Positions 37,860-48,048 of a stretch of DNA of 64,000 nucleotides are shown here, piece after piece. This DNA is from Comamonadaceae bacterium (lineage in GTDB: Bacteria; Pseudomonadota; Gammaproteobacteria; Burkholderiales; Burkholderiaceae_C). How positions within the stretch are numbered: the stretch's first letter is position 1; every line of letters starts with the position of its first letter. Below the pieces are notes generated by a model that was not told the DNA's origin, made no database searches, and saw only the letters and a program-made list of their open reading frames with translations. The position numbers and the translations under genes were made by a program. The DNA lies in NCBI GenBank assembly GCA_021299875.1, contig JAJTEW010000002.1, forward strand, positions 248,001 to 312,000, in the 5' to 3' direction.

Positions 37860-38417
37860 ATGGCTGAATACCGTTTTTGTCCGATGTGTGCCAACCCTCT
37901 GGCCTGGCTTTCGCAAATGGAAGACGGGGGCGAGACGATGCGCCTGCGTTGCACCGCCTGCGACTTCACCCACTGGAACAACCCCACGCCGGTGCTGGCG
38001 GGCATCGTGCAAGTGGGTGACCAGATTTTGCTGGCCCGCAATGCGGCTTGGCCTGGGCGGCGCTTTGCGCTGATCACCGGCTTCATGGAGGCGGGCGAAA
38101 CGCCCGAAGAAGGCATCACGCGCGAGATTGCCGAAGAAACCAGCCTGAGGGTGTCAGCCCTCAAGCTGATCGGCGTGTACGACTTTCAGCGCATGAACCA
38201 GGTGATCATTGCCTACCATGCGGTGGCCGAAGGCGAGGTGCGTTTGTCGCCCGAGTTGGCCGAGTACAAGCTGTTCGATTTTCAGGATTTGATCTGCTGG
38301 CCCGCAGGCACCGGTTATGCCTTGGGCGACTGGCTGCGCACCATCGGCATTGAGCCGAAGTTCATGACATGGGAAGAGCGTGCCGCGCAAAGCCAAGAAC
38401 AAAACCAGGGCACATGA
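37860..38417 (+). CDS. Nudix hydrolase with zinc ribbon (NADH pyrophosphatase-like)
   Basis: A 185-residue hydrolase. The N-terminal zinc ribbon CPMCANPL ... LRCTACDF is the arrangement of NudC-type enzymes. The Nudix box is GFMEAGETPEEGITREIAEETS (about residues 79-100), differing from consensus only at the last glycine. Substrate may be NADH, ADP-ribose or a related nucleotide; the short length and lack of the NudC N-terminal domain leave this open. Its stop overlaps the TusA-like start by four bases. Confidence 0.88.
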   Translation: MAEYRFCPMCANPLAWLSQMEDGGETMRLRCTACDFTHWNNPTPVLAGIVQVGDQILLARNAAWPGRRFALITGFMEAGETPEEGITREIAEETSLRVSALKLIGVYDFQRMNQVIIAYHAVAEGEVRLSPELAEYKLFDFQDLICWPAGTGYALGDWLRTIGIEPKFMTWEERAAQSQEQNQGT

Positions 38418-38644
38418 TGCACATCGACAAAGAAATAGACACCAGCGGCTTGAACTGCCCTTTACCCATTTTGAAGGCCAAAAAGGCCCTGAACGAGATG
38501 AGCAGCGGTCAGGTGCTCAAAGTGACCGCCACCGACCCCGGGGCTTGGCGCGACTTTGAAGCGTTTGCCCGGCAAACCGGCAACGATTTGCTCATGCAGG
38601 AAAAAACCGATACGGCGTTTGTGTTTGCCCTCAAACGCCGCTAA
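38414..38644 (+). CDS. TusA/SirA-like sulfur carrier protein
   Basis: A 76-residue small alpha-beta protein. The single catalytic cysteine sits in the family motif GLNCPLPILKAKKAL (about residues 12-26), followed by the SGQVLKVTATDPGAWRDFEAFARQTGNDL strand-helix unit. TusA relays persulfide sulfur to tRNA thiolation or cofactor pathways. Start is the ATGA overlap with the Nudix gene; the longer frame to 38369 lies inside that gene. Placement after cysM fits sulfur metabolism. It converges with galU. Confidence 0.9.
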   Translation: MMHIDKEIDTSGLNCPLPILKAKKALNEMSSGQVLKVTATDPGAWRDFEAFARQTGNDLLMQEKTDTAFVFALKRR

Positions 38645-38650
38645 CAGCCA

Positions 38651-39529
38651 TCAGAGGCTCAGAGCTTTGAGGTATTCGCGAAATGATGCACCCACTTGCG
38701 GATGCTGCAAAGCCAGCTCGACTGTGGCTTGCAGAAAGCCTTCCTTGCTGCCACAGTCGTAGCGCTTGCCTTCGTACTGGAAGGCATAGACCGCCTCGCG
38801 TTGCAACAGTCGTGCGATGGCATCGGTGAGCTGGATTTCGCCGCCCACGCCGGTGGGCTGGTTGCGGATCTCGTCAAAAATGCCGGGCGTCAAAATGTAC
38901 CGGCCAGCCACACCCATGCGCGATGGGGCTTTGTCGGGGCTGGGTTTTTCCACAATTTGTTCGACACGGATGAGTTGTTTGCCTGCCGACTCACCGGCCA
39001 CGATGCCGTAGCGCTTGACCTGGTCGAGTGGGACTTCTTGCACGGCCAAAACAGAGCGGCCTTGCTTGGTGTAGGCGTCGACCATCTGGGTCAGGATGGA
39101 GGGGCCTTGGTTGACCATCAGGTCATCGGCCAGCAGCACGGCAAAAGGCTCATTGCCCACCAGTGGTTCAGCGCACAGCACCGCGTGGCCCAGGCCCAGC
39201 ATGCGGTTTTGGCGCACGTAGGCGCACACCATGTCATCGGGTTGCACCGAGCGCACCAAGGCCAGCAACTCGTCTTTGTGTGCGGTTTCGAGTTCGTTTT
39301 CAAGCTCGTAAGCGGTGTCGAAGTGGTCTTCGATGGCCCGCTTGCTTCGGCCTGTGACAAAGATCATGTGGCGCACACCGGCCGCATAGGCTTCTTCTAC
39401 TGCGTATTGGATCAGTGGTTTGTCCACCACGGGCAGCATCTCTTTGGGCGCGGCTTTGGTGGCGGGCAAAAAGCGGGTGCCGAGGCCCGCAACGGGGAAC
39501 ACGGCTTTGCGGATGACGTTGTGGCTCAT
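38651..39529 (-). CDS. galU: UTP-glucose-1-phosphate uridylyltransferase
   Basis: A 292-residue nucleotidyltransferase making UDP-glucose for surface polysaccharides. It starts [34 protein letters not shown] with the nucleotide-binding loop. Other family blocks are [44 protein letters not shown] and [13 protein letters not shown]. An AGGAA site precedes the ATG. It lies 26 bases after valS on the same strand and could be read from the same transcript. Confidence 0.95.
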   Translation of the reverse strand: MSHNVIRKAVFPVAGLGTRFLPATKAAPKEMLPVVDKPLIQYAVEEAYAAGVRHMIFVTGRSKRAIEDHFDTAYELENELETAHKDELLALVRSVQPDDMVCAYVRQNRMLGLGHAVLCAEPLVGNEPFAVLLADDLMVNQGPSILTQMVDAYTKQGRSVLAVQEVPLDQVKRYGIVAGESAGKQLIRVEQIVEKPSPDKAPSRMGVAGRYILTPGIFDEIRNQPTGVGGEIQLTDAIARLLQREAVYAFQYEGKRYDCGSKEGFLQATVELALQHPQVGASFREYLKALSL

Positions 39530-39555
39530 GGTCGATTCCTTGTTCACGCAGAGCT

Positions 39556-42500
39556 TCAGCCCAGACGCTGTAGTTGCTGGCGGATTTTGTGGAGCGTGGC
39601 ACCGAAGTCGGCCACGCGTTTTTTGGTTTCGTCGAGCACGGCTTGCGGGGCTTTGGCCACAAAGGCTTCGTTGCCGAGCTTGGCGTTGGCCTTGGTGATT
39701 TCGCCCTCCAAGCGAGCCGCTTCCTTGGTCAGGCGAATTTTTTCTGCGGCTGCATCGACTTCAATGAACAGGCACAAACGCGCTTCACCCACCACGGCCA
39801 CGGGTGCGGCTTGTGCGGAAGCGATCCACTCGGCTTCGGTTTCAAAGACTTTGACTTCACTGAGCTTGGCCAGAGATTGCAGCACCGGTGCCACGCTGCG
39901 CATGAAGGCTGTATCGCCCAGCACGTACATGGGCATGCGGGTGGCGGGCGAGACGTTCATCTCGCCACGCAGGTTGCGGCAGGCGTCCACCAGCGTCTTG
40001 AGTTTGGCCACGTGGGCCTCGGCCGCTTCGTCGATGCGATCTGGTTGGCTCACGGGGTAGGCCGCGATGCTGACGGATTCACCCGGAAGACCCGCGACCA
40101 CCGACACTTTTTGCCAAAGCTCTTCGGTGATGAACGGGATGATGGGGTGCGCCAGGCGCATGATGGTTTCGAGTGTGCGTATCAGGGTGCGGCGGGTGGC
40201 GCGCTGCTGGGCTTCGTTGCCGGTGTTGATTTGTACCTTAGCGATTTCCAGGTACCAGTCACAGAATTCATTCCACACAAAGTCGTAGATCGTGTTGGCC
40301 ACGTTGTCCAGACGGTATTCGGCAAAGCCTTTGGCCACGTCGGCTTCGACGCGCTGAATTTGCGAGCTGATCCAGCGGTCGGCCTGGCTGAAGTCCATGT
40401 AGCCGTGGGCAGGACCGCCGGGTTGGCATTCGGCTTTGGTGTGCTTTTTCAAACCGCAGTCTTGGGCCTCGCAGTTCATCAGCACAAAGCGGGTGGCGTT
40501 CCACAGTTTGTTGCAGAAGTTGCGGTAACCCTCGCAGCGCTTGGAGTCAAAGTTGATGCTGCGGCCCAAGGACGCAAGCGCCGCAAAGGTGAAGCGCAGG
40601 GCGTCTGCACCATAGGCGGGAATGCCTTCGGGGAATTCTTTTTCGGTTTGCTTGCGGACCTTGGGGGCGGTCTCGGGTTTGCGCAAGCCTTGGGTGCGCT
40701 TATCGAGCAAAGGTTCCAATGTGATGCCGTCGATCAGGTCCACCGGGTCAAGCACGTTGCCTTCGGACTTGCTCATCTTCTTGCCTTGGGCGTCGAGGAC
40801 CAGGCCGTGGATGTAGACGTGTTTGAACGGAACGCGTCCAGTGAAGTGGGTGGTCATCATGATCATCCGGGCGACCCAGAAGAAGATGATGTCGTAGCCG
40901 GTCACCAGGACGCTGCTGGGGAGGTAGAGGTCGTAGTCGCTGGTGTTGCCTTCGGTTTCGCTGGCGAGCGTGCCGGAACCGGTCTTGCTCCTACTCGCTT
41001 CGCTCGCCATGTCGCTGCGCCCGTTTACGGCACGCTCGCCAGCTGCGTTGTCGGCAAGTTTCTCGTTGTGGGGCCAGCCCATGGTGCTGAAGGGCACCAG
41101 AGCGCTGGAGTACCAGGTGTCGAGCACGTCTTCGTCGCGCTTGAGGGTTTTGCCTGGCGAGACCTTGTCCGCTTGTGCTTGCGCCTCGGCTTCGTTGCGG
41201 GCCACATAGACCTTGCCGTCTTCGTCGTACCAAGCGGGAATCTGATGGCCCCACCACAGCTGGCGACTGATGCACCAGTCTTGGATGTTGTTCATCCACT
41301 GGTTGTAGGTGTTGACCCAGTTCTCGGGCACAAAGCTGACTTGGCCGGATTGCACCGCGTCGATGGCTTTTTGGGCGATGCTCTTGCCGGTGGCGTCGTC
41401 TTGGCCCACTTGGTTCATCGCCACAAACCACTGGTCGGTCAGCATGGGCTCAATGACTTGGCCGGTGCGGGCGCAGCGGGGCACCATGAGTTTGTGCTTC
41501 TTCACCTCGACCAAAGCGCCTGTGGCTTCCAGGTCATCCACCACGGCCTTGCGGGCCACAAAGCGGTCCAGGCCACGGTACTTTTCAGGGGCGTTGTGGT
41601 TGATGGTCGCGTCCAGATTCAGCACGCAGATCATCTCCAGTTTGTGGCGCTGGCCCACTTGGTAGTCGTTGGTGTCGTGGGCAGGCGTGACCTTCACCAC
41701 ACCCGTGCCAAAGTCCTTGTCCACGTAGTCGTCCGCAATCACGGGGATGGTGCGGTTGCACAAGGGTAAATTCACTTGCTTGCCGATGAGGTGTTTGTAG
41801 CGCTCGTCTTCGGGGTGCACCATCACGGCCACGTCGCCCAGCAGGGTTTCGGGGCGGGTGGTGGCGACCGTCAAGCTGCCAGAACCCTCAGCCAAGTCAT
41901 AGCGGATGTACCACATCGACCCGTCTTCTTCGGCGCTTTCCACTTCCAGGTCAGAGACGGCGCTTTGCAGCACCGGGTCCCAGTTCACCAAGCGCTTGCC
42001 TCGGTAGATCAGGCCCTGCTCGTACAACTGCACAAAGGTTTCGGTCACGGTTTTGGACAGCTTGGGGTCCATCGTGAAGTATTCGCGACTCCAGTCCACG
42101 CTGTCGCCCATGCGGCGCATTTGGCTGGTGATGGTGCTGCCGGACTCTTCTTTCCACTCCCAGACCTTGCTCACAAAGTTCTTGCGCGCCTCGGCAGGCG
42201 TGGGGCCCATGTCATGACGGCTGATGCCTTTGGCTTGCAGTTGGCGCTCCACCACGATTTGCGTGGCGATGCCGGCGTGGTCAGTGCCCGGAATCCAGGC
42301 CGTGTTGTGGCCCAGCATGCGGTGATAACGCGTCAACGAGTCCATGATGGTCTGGTTGAAGGCGTGTCCCATGTGCAGGGTGCCGGTCACATTGGGTGGG
42401 GGCAGCTGGATGGCGAAGGCGGGTGCGTCGGATGCGGGAGCGCCAGTGCCGCGGAAACCAGCCACGCCATAGCCACGTTTTTCCCATTCGGGGCCCCAAT

Positions 42501-42585
42501 GGGCTTCCAGGGCTGCAGGTTCGAACGATTTGGACAGGCTGTTCAAGCCGGTTTGTTCGATGGGGGTGGCGTGGGCGTTGCTCAT
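39556..42585 (-). CDS. valS: Valyl-tRNA synthetase (with 26-residue palindromic insertion)
   Basis: A 1009-residue class Ia synthetase from [13 protein letters not shown] (42585). The HIGH motif is in [17 protein letters not shown] (about residue 65) and the KMSKS loop KKMSKSEGN near 600. A C-terminal coiled coil ([24 protein letters not shown] ...) is typical of ValRS. The oddity is a low-complexity stretch between [11 protein letters not shown] and [15 protein letters not shown]: residues about 516-541 are encoded by a 78-nt palindromic element (40963-41040) in frame. This region is normally a short surface loop before the catalytic core resumes, so the enzyme probably tolerates it. Confidence 0.96.
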   Translation of the reverse strand: MSNAHATPIEQTGLNSLSKSFEPAALEAHWGPEWEKRGYGVAGFRGTGAPASDAPAFAIQLPPPNVTGTLHMGHAFNQTIMDSLTRYHRMLGHNTAWIPGTDHAGIATQIVVERQLQAKGISRHDMGPTPAEARKNFVSKVWEWKEESGSTITSQMRRMGDSVDWSREYFTMDPKLSKTVTETFVQLYEQGLIYRGKRLVNWDPVLQSAVSDLEVESAEEDGSMWYIRYDLAEGSGSLTVATTRPETLLGDVAVMVHPEDERYKHLIGKQVNLPLCNRTIPVIADDYVDKDFGTGVVKVTPAHDTNDYQVGQRHKLEMICVLNLDATINHNAPEKYRGLDRFVARKAVVDDLEATGALVEVKKHKLMVPRCARTGQVIEPMLTDQWFVAMNQVGQDDATGKSIAQKAIDAVQSGQVSFVPENWVNTYNQWMNNIQDWCISRQLWWGHQIPAWYDEDGKVYVARNEAEAQAQADKVSPGKTLKRDEDVLDTWYSSALVPFSTMGWPHNEKLADNAAGERAVNGRSDMASEASRSKTGSGTLASETEGNTSDYDLYLPSSVLVTGYDIIFFWVARMIMMTTHFTGRVPFKHVYIHGLVLDAQGKKMSKSEGNVLDPVDLIDGITLEPLLDKRTQGLRKPETAPKVRKQTEKEFPEGIPAYGADALRFTFAALASLGRSINFDSKRCEGYRNFCNKLWNATRFVLMNCEAQDCGLKKHTKAECQPGGPAHGYMDFSQADRWISSQIQRVEADVAKGFAEYRLDNVANTIYDFVWNEFCDWYLEIAKVQINTGNEAQQRATRRTLIRTLETIMRLAHPIIPFITEELWQKVSVVAGLPGESVSIAAYPVSQPDRIDEAAEAHVAKLKTLVDACRNLRGEMNVSPATRMPMYVLGDTAFMRSVAPVLQSLAKLSEVKVFETEAEWIASAQAAPVAVVGEARLCLFIEVDAAAEKIRLTKEAARLEGEITKANAKLGNEAFVAKAPQAVLDETKKRVADFGATLHKIRQQLQRLG
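40963..41040 (-). repeat. In-frame palindromic element inside valS
   Basis: Arms of 22 bases (40963-40984 and 41019-41040; 19 of 22 matching, outer GGCGAGCGTGCCG perfect) enclose a 34-base centre whose coding strand contains GACATGGCGAGCGAAGCGAG. Total length is exactly 78 nt and starts on a codon boundary (residue 516), adding 26 residues: [20 protein letters not shown], then GSGTLA. The centre resembles that of the intergenic palindromes at 13562 and 20365 (shared TGGC-R-AGCGAAGCG). Confidence 0.8.
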
Positions 42586-42758
42586 GGCGGACTTTTCAAA
42601 AAGAAAACGGCAGCTCAGCAGATGCCGCGTAGGACCTTGTGTGGCCCAAAGAACTGATTTTACCCAGCCATTCACGTCATCTTCTGTGCCCGTCGGCCCC
42701 GTTTTCGGGTTTGTCGTCAGTGGGCGCCCTCCCACAAAGACAGGGCATGGTGAATTAG

Positions 42759-42772
42759 TTGATGTTTATCAA
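42759..42772 (+). promoter_or_regulatory. FNR/ANR box upstream of rubrerythrin
   Basis: TTGATGTTTATCAA is a perfect match to the TTGAT-N4-ATCAA operator of FNR-family regulators. It lies in an AT-rich stretch of the 324-base gap between valS and the rubrerythrin gene, 137 bases before the rubrerythrin start. A class II site would put transcription start near 42807. The rest of the gap holds no gene. Confidence 0.7.
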
Positions 42773-42909
42773 TAACGAGGTTCAATAGCATCAACCAATC
42801 AATGCCATTGCATCAATCTATTGGGCAGACTGGACGGTACAGGGTTAACCTACGCCGTCTCTGGCGATCCTGCCAGGGCAATCTACTCAAAACCCACAAG
42901 GAGATATCC

Positions 42910-43332
42910 ATGGCAGCACTCAAAGGCTCGCGCACGGAACAATGCCTGAAAGACGCCTTCGCAGGCGAATCGCAGGCCAACCGTCGCTATTTGTATTTCG
43001 CGAACAAAGCCGACGTTGAAGGTCAGAACGACGTGGCAGCCCTGTTCCGTTCCACCGCCGAAGGTGAAACAGGCCACGCCCACGGTCACCTGGAGTTCCT
43101 GGAGCAATCCGGCGACCCAGCCACCGGTCTGCCGATTGGTTCCACCCGCCAAAACCTGGCTTCGGCTGTGGCTGGCGAAACCCACGAGTACACCGACATG
43201 TACCCTGGCATGGCCAAGACCGCCCGCGAAGAAGGTTTCGATGAAGTCGCTGACTGGTTCGAGACTCTGGCCAAAGCTGAGCGTTCACACGCCAACCGTT
43301 ACCAGAAAGCTTTGAACGAACTGGTGGATTGA
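42910..43332 (+). CDS. Rubrerythrin-type di-iron protein (no rubredoxin domain)
   Basis: A 140-residue ferritin-like four-helix protein. Iron ligands appear in [12 protein letters not shown] (helix 1), [13 protein letters not shown] (ExxH), [14 protein letters not shown] and [10 protein letters not shown] (ExxH). The C-terminal rubredoxin domain of classical rubrerythrins is missing, so electrons must come from another protein; the Fe-S protein next door is an obvious candidate. Family members reduce peroxide in low-oxygen cells. A near-perfect AAGGAG site precedes the ATG. The upstream FNR box suggests induction at low oxygen. A partial terminator lies between it and the next gene. Confidence 0.92.
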   Translation: MAALKGSRTEQCLKDAFAGESQANRRYLYFANKADVEGQNDVAALFRSTAEGETGHAHGHLEFLEQSGDPATGLPIGSTRQNLASAVAGETHEYTDMYPGMAKTAREEGFDEVADWFETLAKAERSHANRYQKALNELVD

Positions 43333-43350
43333 TTCCCCCTGTTGCGTCAG

Positions 43351-43384
43351 CCCGCTGCGCCGCAAGGTGCAGCGGGTTTTTCTC
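43351..43384 (+). terminator. Terminator after rubrerythrin
   Basis: CCCGCTGCG pairs with TGCAGCGGG around CCGCAAGG, followed by TTTTT. The next genes of the cassette follow in the same direction, so it probably lowers rather than abolishes their expression. Confidence 0.75.
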
Positions 43385-43442
43385 AGGGCTTTGGCCCCAA
43401 AGTCCTCAGAAAAACCCCAAATAAATTCCGAAGGAGCACCAC

Positions 43443-44792
43443 ATGGCCAAAGAAGGCAACCTCGAAGCCCCCACCCGGCACGCGCTGGGCTGGGAGAGCC
43501 CTGACTTCTACAACGAAGAAAAGTGCTTTGATGAGTTGGAGCGCATTTTTGACATCTGCCATGGTTGTCGCCGATGTGTGAGCCTGTGCAATTCTTTCCC
43601 CACCTTGTTTGACCTGGTGGACGAGAGCAGCACCATGGAAGTCGATGGCGTGGACAAGAAGGATTACTGGAAAGTGGTGGACCAGTGCTTCATGTGCGAC
43701 CTGTGCTACATGACCAAGTGCCCCTACACGCCGCCCCACGAGTGGAACCTGGACTTTCCGCACACCATGCTGCGGGCCAAGGCCATCAAGTTCAAAAAAG
43801 GCGAAGTGGGCGCGGCTGAAAAGTTCCTCGCTTCGACCGACACGCACGGCTCGTTTGCAGGCATACCGATCGTGGTCCAGGCGGTCAACGCCATCAACAA
43901 GACCGAAGCGGCACGCAGCATCATGGAAAGCGTGGCGGGCGTGGACAAAAACGCCTGGCTGCCTTCATTGGCCACGAAAAAATTCCGATCTAGCGCCCCG
44001 GATGCCCAGTCGGTGAAAGTGGTCGATGGCGAGAAAACACCCGGCAAAGTGGCGATCTATTCCACTTGCTACATCAACTACAACGAACCCGGCATCGGCC
44101 ACGACTTGCTCAAAATTCTGGACCACAACGCCATTCCTTATGTGCTGGTCGAGAAAGAAAAGTGCTGCGGCATGCCCAAGCTGGAACTGGGCGATCTGGA
44201 CTCGGTCAAGGCATCGAAGGAAGCCAACATCCCGGTGCTGGCCAAGTACGCCAAAGACGGCTACGCCATCATGGCGGCGGTGCCCAGTTGCGCACTGATG
44301 TTCAAGCAAGAGATTCCGCTGATGTTCCCCGATTGCGCCGACACCCAGTGGGTGAAAGACGCGATGTGGGACCCGTTTGAGTACTTCATGGCCCGCAAGC
44401 GCGATGGTTTGCTGAAGACCGAGTTCCCGCAAAAACTGGGCAATGTGAGCTACCAAATTCCTTGCCACGGTCGGGTGCAGAACATCGGCAAGAAGACCGA
44501 AGAAATGCTCAAGATGATCCCGGACACCGAGATCAACACCATCGAGCGCTGCTCGGGCCACGCCGGCACTTACGGTGTCAAAAAAGGCTCGCACGAGATG
44601 GCCATGAAGATCGGCAAACCGGTCTTCAAGGCCATGGCCACCATGAAAGACGGCTCCAAGCCCGACTTCATCAGCTCCGACTGTCCGCTGGGTGGTCACC
44701 ACATTGCCCAAGGCTTTGAGGTCAACGGCCTGGGCGCTCCAGAATTGAATCACCCCTTGACCCTGGTGCGCAAAGCCTACGGTCTGAAATAA
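43443..44792 (+). CDS. Heterodisulfide reductase-like Fe-S protein
   Basis: A 449-residue protein. Two cubane cluster motifs come first: CHGCRRCVSLC (about residues 40-50) and CFMCDLCYMTKCP (about 82-94). Cysteine-rich CCG-type elements follow (EKCCGMP, IPCHGRVQN, ERCSGHAGTYG, SDCPLGGHH), as in the HdrD/GlpC family. Such proteins move electrons between soluble carriers and disulfides or quinones. The trio rubrerythrin, this protein and DUF3501 is recalled as a conserved neighbourhood in proteobacteria, which suggests a peroxide-reducing chain. A GAAGGAG site precedes the ATG, and the DUF3501 gene starts 11 bases after the stop. Confidence 0.88.
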   Translation: MAKEGNLEAPTRHALGWESPDFYNEEKCFDELERIFDICHGCRRCVSLCNSFPTLFDLVDESSTMEVDGVDKKDYWKVVDQCFMCDLCYMTKCPYTPPHEWNLDFPHTMLRAKAIKFKKGEVGAAEKFLASTDTHGSFAGIPIVVQAVNAINKTEAARSIMESVAGVDKNAWLPSLATKKFRSSAPDAQSVKVVDGEKTPGKVAIYSTCYINYNEPGIGHDLLKILDHNAIPYVLVEKEKCCGMPKLELGDLDSVKASKEANIPVLAKYAKDGYAIMAAVPSCALMFKQEIPLMFPDCADTQWVKDAMWDPFEYFMARKRDGLLKTEFPQKLGNVSYQIPCHGRVQNIGKKTEEMLKMIPDTEINTIERCSGHAGTYGVKKGSHEMAMKIGKPVFKAMATMKDGSKPDFISSDCPLGGHHIAQGFEVNGLGAPELNHPLTLVRKAYGLK

Positions 44793-44803
44793 GGAAAACT
44801 GCC

Positions 44804-45394
44804 ATGCAATTGACCGGAAAAATCACGCCCGAGACCCTGATGTCTTTGGAGGCCTACACCAAGTGGCGCAAGGTCCACAAACCCGAAGTGATCGCCCATC
44901 GCAAGCTGCGCAGCGTGCAACTGGGTGATCACATCAATGTGCAGTTCGAGAGCGAAACCACGATCCGCTACCAAATTCAGGAGATGCTGCGCATTGAAAA
45001 AGTCTTCGAGGAAGAGGGCATCCTGCAAGAGATTGAGGCCTATGCCCCGCTGGTGCCGGACGGCAGCAACTGGAAGGCCACCATGATGATCGAGTACACC
45101 GACGTCAACGAGCGCAAACGCGAGTTGGCCAAGTTGATCGGCGTGGAAGACCGCATGTTTGTCGAGGTCGAAGGCCATGGCCGCGTGTATGCGATTGCCG
45201 ATGAAGACCTGGACCGTGAGACCGACGAAAAAACCTCGGCGGTGCATTTTGTACGCTTTGAACTGACGGCGGTCATGTCTGCAGCGGTCAAGGCCGGCGC
45301 TGGCGTCAAGATGGGTTGCGACCACACCCACTACCCCTCTCACATCGACATGTCCCCAGACACCTTGGCCAGCTTGGCGGGGGATTTAAAGTAA
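44804..45394 (+). CDS. DUF3501 family protein
   Basis: A 196-residue protein of unknown function. It lacks signal peptide, membrane segments and clustered cysteines. Recognisable segments are YTKWRKVHKPEVIAHRKLRSVQLGDHINVQFESETTIRYQIQEMLRIEKVFEE and MMIEYTDVNERKRELAKLIGVEDR. The C-terminal part has GCDHTHYPSHI, with histidines that could bind metal. It is the third gene of the probably FNR-controlled cassette. Its constant company with a rubrerythrin and an Fe-S protein suggests a part in that redox system; no reaction is known to me. Confidence 0.85.
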   Translation: MQLTGKITPETLMSLEAYTKWRKVHKPEVIAHRKLRSVQLGDHINVQFESETTIRYQIQEMLRIEKVFEEEGILQEIEAYAPLVPDGSNWKATMMIEYTDVNERKRELAKLIGVEDRMFVEVEGHGRVYAIADEDLDRETDEKTSAVHFVRFELTAVMSAAVKAGAGVKMGCDHTHYPSHIDMSPDTLASLAGDLK

Positions 45395-45406
45395 GGCCTT
45401 GGGTTT

Positions 45407-46030
45407 TTACAGGCCCAGCAGCGCCGGGTCGCCACGACCACGGCGCAGCACTTCGGGCTCGCTGCCACTCATGTCGATCACGGTGGTGGGCTCGAGTGAG
45501 CATGCACCCGCATCGATGACCGCGCCCACTTGGTGCTCGAGTCGTACACGAATCTCATCGGGGTCATTCAGCGGCATGTCTTGCCCGGGCAGGATCAGGG
45601 TGGTGGCCAGCAAAGGTGCCCCGTGCAAGCTCAGCAACTCTTGCAGCACCTTGTGCTCTGGCACGCGCAGGCCAATGGTTTTGCGCTGCGGGTGGCTGAC
45701 ACGCCTTGGCACTTCTTTGGTGGCTTCCAAAATGAAGGTAAACGGCCCGGGCGTGGCCTGTTTGAGTGCGCGGTATTGGGGGTTGTCGACACGCGCGTAG
45801 TTGGCCAACTCACTCAGGTCGCGGCACAGCAGTGTCAAGTGGTGTTTGTCGTCGATGGTTCGAATGCGGCGCAGTTGGTCTGCCGCACTTTTGTCGTCCA
45901 GATGGCACACCAGCGCGTAACTGGAGTCGGTGGGCACCGCCAAGACGCGGCCCTGTTGGAGCAACTGCACCGCCTGCTTGAGCAGTCGGGTTTGCGGGTT
46001 GTCTGGGTGAACCGTGAAAAATTGGGCCAT
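45407..46030 (-). CDS. YciO/YrdC/Sua5-family protein
   Basis: A 207-residue protein with the YrdC fold: VQLLQQGRVLAVPTDSSYALVCHLDDKSAADQLRRIRTIDDKHHLTLLCRDLSELANYARVD. The KRxR-like start pocket and PGPFTFILEATKEVPRRVSHPQRKTIGLRVPEH match the YciO branch more than TsaC. TsaC makes threonylcarbamoyl-AMP for tRNA t6A; the YciO branch has weak or unknown activity. It converges with DUF3501 and is divergent from nothing nearby; the PHP gene lies upstream on the same strand. Confidence 0.85.
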   Translation of the reverse strand: MAQFFTVHPDNPQTRLLKQAVQLLQQGRVLAVPTDSSYALVCHLDDKSAADQLRRIRTIDDKHHLTLLCRDLSELANYARVDNPQYRALKQATPGPFTFILEATKEVPRRVSHPQRKTIGLRVPEHKVLQELLSLHGAPLLATTLILPGQDMPLNDPDEIRVRLEHQVGAVIDAGACSLEPTTVIDMSGSEPEVLRRGRGDPALLGL

Positions 46031-46085
46031 GGCTTGCGGAACTCAGATCATTGCAAGCAGGGTCTCAAGCCTGTGACCTTGAGTC

Positions 46086-46940
46086 TCACTGAATGCGGTC
46101 GGTCAGCAATTCCCAAACCGGTGTCAATTGGCCCGGCAAAAAGGGCAAGGTGCCCAAGTCGATCCGGCTTTCGTCTGGGCTGTGAAAGTCGCTGCCGCGT
46201 GAGGCTGCCAAGTCGAACTCTAAAGCGGTTTCGGCATAACGCACCGCCTCGGGTGAAGAGTGGCTGCCAGTGATGACCTCGACACCGCGACCACCGTGGG
46301 CTTTGAATTCGCTAAACAGCGCGTATTCCTCGTTGGGGGTGAAACCGTAGCGTGCCGGGTGGGCAATGACCGCAATGCCACCAGCGTCACTGATCCATTG
46401 CACAGCTTCTTGCAAGCGTGCCCAGCGGTGTGGCACATAACCGGGTTTGCCTTCGGTGAGGAATTTTCGGAACACTTCGGACGTGTCGCTGCACACCCCG
46501 GTCTCCACCAAGTGCCGAGCAAAGTGCGTGCGGGAAATCAGTTCGGGGTTGCCCACATACTGCAAGGCGCCCTCGTAGGCATTTCGAATCCCGACCTTGG
46601 CCAAGCCGTCTGACATTTCTTGCGCCCGTTCACTGCGGCCACCACGGGTACGGCGCAAGCCTGCCACCAAAGCAGTGTTGTGGGCGTCGAAACCCAAACC
46701 CACAATGTGCACCGTTTGATGGGCAAAGGTGACTGAAATTTCAGTACCAGTCAGGTAGGGCAAGCCCAGAGCTTTGGCTGCGGCCATGGCCCGGTCCTGT
46801 CCTGCGACTTCGTCGTGGTCGGTCAAGGCCCAGAGCTCCACGCCATTGGTTTTGGCCCGCTCGGCCAAGGCCTCGGGTGAGAGGGTGCCGTCGGACATGA
46901 CGGAGTGGCAGTGCAGGTCGGCGTTCATCATGGTGTTCAT
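46086..46940 (-). CDS. PHP-domain phosphoesterase (RNase AM/YciV-like)
   Basis: About 284 residues from MNTMMNADLHCHS. The PHP metal motifs are visible: DLHCHSVMSDG, ALTDHDEVAG, GTEISV, HIVGLG, VIAHPARYG and SRGSDFH. YciV (RNase AM) degrades 5' ends of RNA and 3',5'-bisphosphonucleotides, and this protein is similar in length and motifs. The frame to 47006 adds unlikely residues. It is followed on the same strand by the YciO-like gene, the order often seen in proteobacteria. Confidence 0.88.
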   Translation of the reverse strand: MNTMMNADLHCHSVMSDGTLSPEALAERAKTNGVELWALTDHDEVAGQDRAMAAAKALGLPYLTGTEISVTFAHQTVHIVGLGFDAHNTALVAGLRRTRGGRSERAQEMSDGLAKVGIRNAYEGALQYVGNPELISRTHFARHLVETGVCSDTSEVFRKFLTEGKPGYVPHRWARLQEAVQWISDAGGIAVIAHPARYGFTPNEEYALFSEFKAHGGRGVEVITGSHSSPEAVRYAETALEFDLAASRGSDFHSPDESRIDLGTLPFLPGQLTPVWELLTDRIQ

Positions 46941-47046
46941 TTTAGGCGCAGGCTGTGGTTCAAGAGCGGATTGTGGGGTCTTGTGATCCCCAGCCATGAC
47001 GGCCAACAGCCCTGCAATTGGTCAGGCTGAAGCCTGTGGCCGATAA

Positions 47047-47337
<291 letters not shown>

Positions 47338-47347
47338 GGCGCAAGGC

Positions 47348-47992
47348 TCAGCCCTGAGCGTCGGGTTCATTCGTGGGGCTCGGCGCCGCTTTGGGCGGCT
47401 TGGGTGGTTTGGGCCTGGGCGGTTTGCTGGTGTGGATTTTGACCATGGCTTTTTCCATGTCACCCGCCAGCAAAAGCGGCAGGGCCACAAGCGCACGGTG
47501 GATGCTGTCGTCGATGGCTTTGCGGTGTTCCAGCATGGGCTTCTTCAAGACCCAGCTGACGACCTCGGCTTTGTCGCCGGGGTGGCCTACGCCAAGACGC
47601 AGTCGCCAATAGCCGGCCGTTCCCAGCTGGGCATGGATGTCGCGCAGTCCGTTGTGCCCGGCATGGCTGCCGCCGAGTTTGAGCTTGGCTTCGCCGGGCG
47701 GGAGGTCGAGTTCGTCGTGCGCCACCAAAATCTCTTGCGGCTGAATTTTGAAAAACCTCGCCAGCGCGCTGACCGACTTGCCCGACACGTTCATGTAAGT
47801 CTGGGGCTCGAGCAACCAGAGGGTTTGGCCGTTGACGGTGCTGCGGGCCGCCAGGCCGTGGTAGCTGCGCTCGGGCAGCAGCGACACTTTGAGCTCGCGG
47901 GCCACTGCGTCGATCCACCAGAATCCGGCGTTGTGGCGGGTGTCCTCGTATTCGTTGCCCGGGTTGCCCAGGCCGACTAGCAGTTTGATCAT
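47348..47992 (-). CDS. pth: Peptidyl-tRNA hydrolase
   Basis: A 214-residue enzyme that recycles peptidyl-tRNA. It opens [30 protein letters not shown] with the catalytic histidine in RHNAGF. The conserved [15 protein letters not shown] and [30 protein letters not shown] blocks follow. The C-terminus (about 20 residues) is proline/lysine-rich and beyond the usual length. It ends the minus-strand run prs-rplY-pth. Confidence 0.95.
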   Translation of the reverse strand: MIKLLVGLGNPGNEYEDTRHNAGFWWIDAVARELKVSLLPERSYHGLAARSTVNGQTLWLLEPQTYMNVSGKSVSALARFFKIQPQEILVAHDELDLPPGEAKLKLGGSHAGHNGLRDIHAQLGTAGYWRLRLGVGHPGDKAEVVSWVLKKPMLEHRKAIDDSIHRALVALPLLLAGDMEKAMVKIHTSKPPRPKPPKPPKAAPSPTNEPDAQG

Positions 47993-48048
47993 GGTGGGAG
48001 ATTATCCTTGCTGCCGAATGGGCCGCTACAAAGCATGGACGCCAAGCA

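Noticed and set aside
39574-41769. 731-codon plus-strand frame antisense to valS
   Set aside because: Histidine/glycine-rich shadow of the valS codons; the opposite strand encodes an unmistakable synthetase.
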